NCBI GenBank assembly: GCA_009838385.1
Contig: VXRS01000159.1
Location: 1 to 7,858 of the forward strand
DNA: 7,858 bases
From: Dehalococcoidia bacterium
GTDB lineage: Bacteria; Chloroflexota; Dehalococcoidia; Tepidiformales; Tepidiformaceae
Reading direction: 5' to 3'
In this document: positions 6,368-7,858 of the stretch, piece by piece
How positions within the stretch are numbered: position 1 is the first letter of the stretch
How the letters are laid out: each line of letters opens with the position of its first letter
Made by a program: the position numbers and the translations under genes
Notes under the pieces: model-generated
Told to the model about the DNA's origin: nothing
The model's database searches: none
Seen by the model: the letters and a program-made list of their open reading frames with translations, nothing else

Positions 6368-7168
6368 CTACTGGAAACGGTGGGGCAGGGGGTCGACGCG
6401 CGGTGGCAGGGCGATCTCGTGGTCGAGCCAGATACCGATGTTCTCGCCGGTGCGGCCGTCGGGGCCCTCCTCGAGGAGGTCGACGAGGAGGCCGGCGATC
6501 TGCTCGGGACGCATCCAGCGGTCGAGGAGCTCCTGCGGAGGCGTCATGCCGAGGGCGCCCCGGATCATCTCCGAGTCGGTTGCGTCCATGCAGAGGGCGT
6601 TCACGCGGACGCCGTGGGGCTCGAGTACGCGCGACCACGCCTGCGTTAGGCCGTTGATGCCCCACTTGGAGGCGTCGTAGACGTCCATGCGGGTGCCACC
6701 TCCGGTGTTGTAGCCGGGTGGCGGACAGATGTGGTCGGTGGCGATGTTGACGATGTTGCCGCCGCCCATCTCGGCCATGTGAGCGGCGATGGACCGCCCG
6801 CAGAGGAACACGCCCTTGAGGTTCGTCGCGATGAGCGCATCGAAGTCGTCAACAGCCTTCTCCCAGGGGTCGAGGGGGGAAGTGGCGCGCCAGATGCCGG
6901 CGTTGCTGACCATGGTGTGGATGCGCCCGAAGCGCTCGATGGCGGCATCGACGAAGGCGCGGACGGCCGCGGGATCGCTGACGTCGGCCTCGGCGGCAAT
7001 GACGCTGGCGCCGTCCGCCTCGAGCTCGGCGGCGAGGTCGTGGACGGCGGGAGCGATGTCGCACAGGGCGAGGGCGACGCCCTTCCCCGCAAGGACGCGG
7101 GCAATGCCGTTTCCGATGCCGTGGGCAGCTCCGGTGACGATCGCGGTTGTGCCTTCGAGGTCGCTCAC
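6368..7168 (-). CDS. Short-chain dehydrogenase/reductase, NAD-type, atypical active site
   Basis: A 266-residue classical SDR with a Rossmann fold. TGAAHGIG (12-19) binds the dinucleotide. Asp37 at the end of the second strand favours NAD(H) over NADP(H). DV (62-63), SNAG (88-91) and N116 are conserved. YDASK (164-168) provides catalytic Tyr164 and Lys168. Two things are unusual. The residue normally Ser after the NI motif is Thr144 (NIATDH), with about seven extra residues (PPPGYNTGGGT) before Tyr164. The usual PG after NA-x-C is replaced by MDATDSEM (194-201), a likely altered substrate loop. The start is GTG at 7168, within a GTGA overlap with the stop of the upstream redoxin, so the two are translationally coupled. 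The substrate is unknown. Confidence 0.9.
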   Translation of the reverse strand: MSDLEGTTAIVTGAAHGIGNGIARVLAGKGVALALCDIAPAVHDLAAELEADGASVIAAEADVSDPAAVRAFVDAAIERFGRIHTMVSNAGIWRATSPLDPWEKAVDDFDALIATNLKGVFLCGRSIAAHMAEMGGGNIVNIATDHICPPPGYNTGGGTRMDVYDASKWGINGLTQAWSRVLEPHGVRVNALCMDATDSEMIRGALGMTPPQELLDRWMRPEQIAGLLVDLLEEGPDGRTGENIGIWLDHEIALPPRVDPLPHRFQ

Positions 7169-7858
7169 GTGGTGGCCTCAATGGGGCGGTAGAAGGCGTT
7201 CCCGGCCTCCGTCCACTCGTTCACGATCTTCATGAAGTCCTCACCCATGGGGTCGAGGCCGCGGATGAGCATGGTGCCGCGACGGATGGTGAAGTCGTGG
7301 GGCGCGAGCTCGCCGGCGCGCACGTAGTGGGGCTCTGCGTCCTCGGCGTGGCCCCGCTGCGAGAGCCACCAGGCGAGCGTGAACTCGGCGCGGGCCTCCT
7401 GCTCGGCGGCCGTGGGGAGCGTCTGCGCGGCACGCGTCTCCTCGGGAGTCATGGCGGGGCCCTCGTCCCGCACCCAGGCGCGCAGCCGCTCGAGATGGAG
7501 CTCGGAGTCGATGCCCGTCATCTCCTTGAAGTCGTTGGACCCGAAGGCGACGTCGTTGGGACGCGCGATGCGGCCTTCCTCGTCGATCCAGAGGATGGTG
7601 GGCACGTTGATCATGCCGTAGAGGTCCGGGACCAGGTGCTCGGTATCGATGAGGCTGGGGTGCTCGGCGCTGGCGGCCTCGATCCAGGGGCGGGCGTCGT
7701 CGGGCGAGCGCTCAATGGCGATCGTGATGACGGTGAAGCCCTCGTCCTTGAGCTCATCGTAGACGGACTGCCAGACCGGCAGGTCGTAGCGGCAGCCTCA
7801 CCAGGAGGCGTAGGCGACGAGCAGGACCTTCTTGCCGCGCTGGTCGCTCAGGGAGTGC
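7165..7858 (-). CDS. Selenocysteine-containing thioredoxin-fold redoxin (ResA/TlpA-like), 5' end missing
   Basis: The frame runs from the window edge to the stop at 7167-7165, 230 codons, and continues straight through one TGA at 7800-7798. Numbering from the first full codon, the strand GKKVLLVAYASW is followed by TGA (position 20), Gly, Cys22, Arg, then YDLPVWQ. This is the redox centre of a ResA/TlpA/AhpC-type fold, so the TGA most likely encodes selenocysteine in a U-x-C motif. The rest of the fold continues after it: VITIAIE, then NVPTILWIDEEGRI with cis-Pro86. A C-terminal helical region contains one TPR-like repeat (about 157-187). A SECIS-like hairpin follows the TGA. The final stop is also TGA, so TGA is not reassigned. 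An ATG at 7614 would give a 149-residue fragment without the active site. I recall a ResA-like WAxxUGC selenoprotein family that fits this motif, but could not verify it. Partner: overlapping SDR gene. Confidence 0.85.
7763..7787 (-). promoter_or_regulatory. Bacterial SECIS-like hairpin
   Basis: On the minus strand CTGCC (7782-7778) pairs with GGCAG (7772-7768) around the loop GGTCT. Below a 2x2 internal loop, ACG (7787-7785) pairs with CGT (7765-7763). The upper stem starts 15 bases after the TGA, and the apical loop 20 bases after it. Bacterial SECIS elements lie inside the coding region just downstream of UGA and present a G and U in the apical loop to SelB. The E. coli fdhF loop, as I recall it, also contains GGUCU at nearly the same distance. 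The stem is short and was paired by eye. Confidence 0.7.
7798..7800 (-). other. In-frame UGA, predicted selenocysteine codon
   Basis: The TGA lies between TGG (Trp) and GGC TGC CGC (Gly-Cys-Arg), at the position of the attacking cysteine of thioredoxin-like centres. It is one base change from the Cys codons TGC or TGT. Protein similarity to a thioredoxin fold is present on both sides of it in the same frame. Confidence 0.82.

Noticed and set aside
6340..6375. Bidirectional terminator between the convergent VTT and SDR genes
   Set aside because: Only a 4-base GGCC self-pairing and no T run on either strand.
7165..7614. A separate 149-residue gene starting at ATG 7614
   Set aside because: The same frame upstream of this ATG encodes the first half of a thioredoxin fold, and this ATG lies inside the strand before the cis-Pro. 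No ribosome-binding site is evident. The ATG is an internal Met.
7798..7800. TGA as a sense Trp or Gly codon (altered genetic code), or a pseudogene
   Set aside because: TGA ends cdsA, the hydrolase and the redoxin itself, so the code looks standard. No other disruption is present in the redoxin, and the TGA falls exactly at the redox position with a SECIS-like hairpin. A sequencing error remains possible.
1..7858. tRNA, rRNA, CRISPR array, insertion sequence or attachment-site repeats
   Set aside because: I saw no cloverleaf, no regularly spaced repeats, no transposase and no terminal inverted repeats. The 16S-tail-like TCACCTCCT copies at 132-139 and 186-193 are explained as Shine-Dalgarno sequences of the minus strand.

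Overview
The window is GC-rich bacterial chromosome carrying a conserved translation and cell-envelope operon followed by accessory genes. The order rpsB-tsf-pyrH-frr-uppS-cdsA (354-4645, + strand) is widely conserved in bacteria. The short, single-core EF-Ts, the GC-rich codons and the many GTG/TTG starts fit a Chloroflexota lineage of the Dehalococcoidia/SAR202 type. This placement is an inference from style and not proven.

Layout. Positions 1-353 hold no large gene. On the minus strand there is a 19-codon ORF with a near-perfect Shine-Dalgarno, followed by a strong intrinsic terminator and perhaps the first codons of a gene leaving the window at position 1. On the plus strand this stretch is the rpsB leader. 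The six-gene block then runs with overlaps or very short gaps. It makes ribosomal protein S2, elongation factor Ts (apparently from a CTG start), UMP kinase, ribosome recycling factor, undecaprenyl diphosphate synthase and CDP-diglyceride synthase. After a 50-base gap with a promoter-like -10 element immediately before the start codon, two overlapping + strand genes follow: an epoxide-hydrolase-type alpha/beta hydrolase and a VTT/DedA-family membrane protein.

On the minus strand, convergent with these, lies a two-gene unit joined by a GTGA overlap: a thioredoxin-fold redoxin cut by the right edge, and an NAD-type short-chain dehydrogenase.

The main discovery is in the redoxin. Its reading frame is interrupted by a TGA (7798-7800, minus) exactly where the redox-active cysteine belongs, giving the motif W-TGA-G-C-R. 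A hairpin with a GGUCU apical loop starts 15 bases after the TGA, at the spacing of a bacterial SECIS element. TGA is also the normal stop of this same gene and of two others here, so the code is not reassigned. The best reading is a selenocysteine-containing redoxin with a U-x-C centre, which ordinary gene callers would report as a 149-residue fragment starting at 7614.
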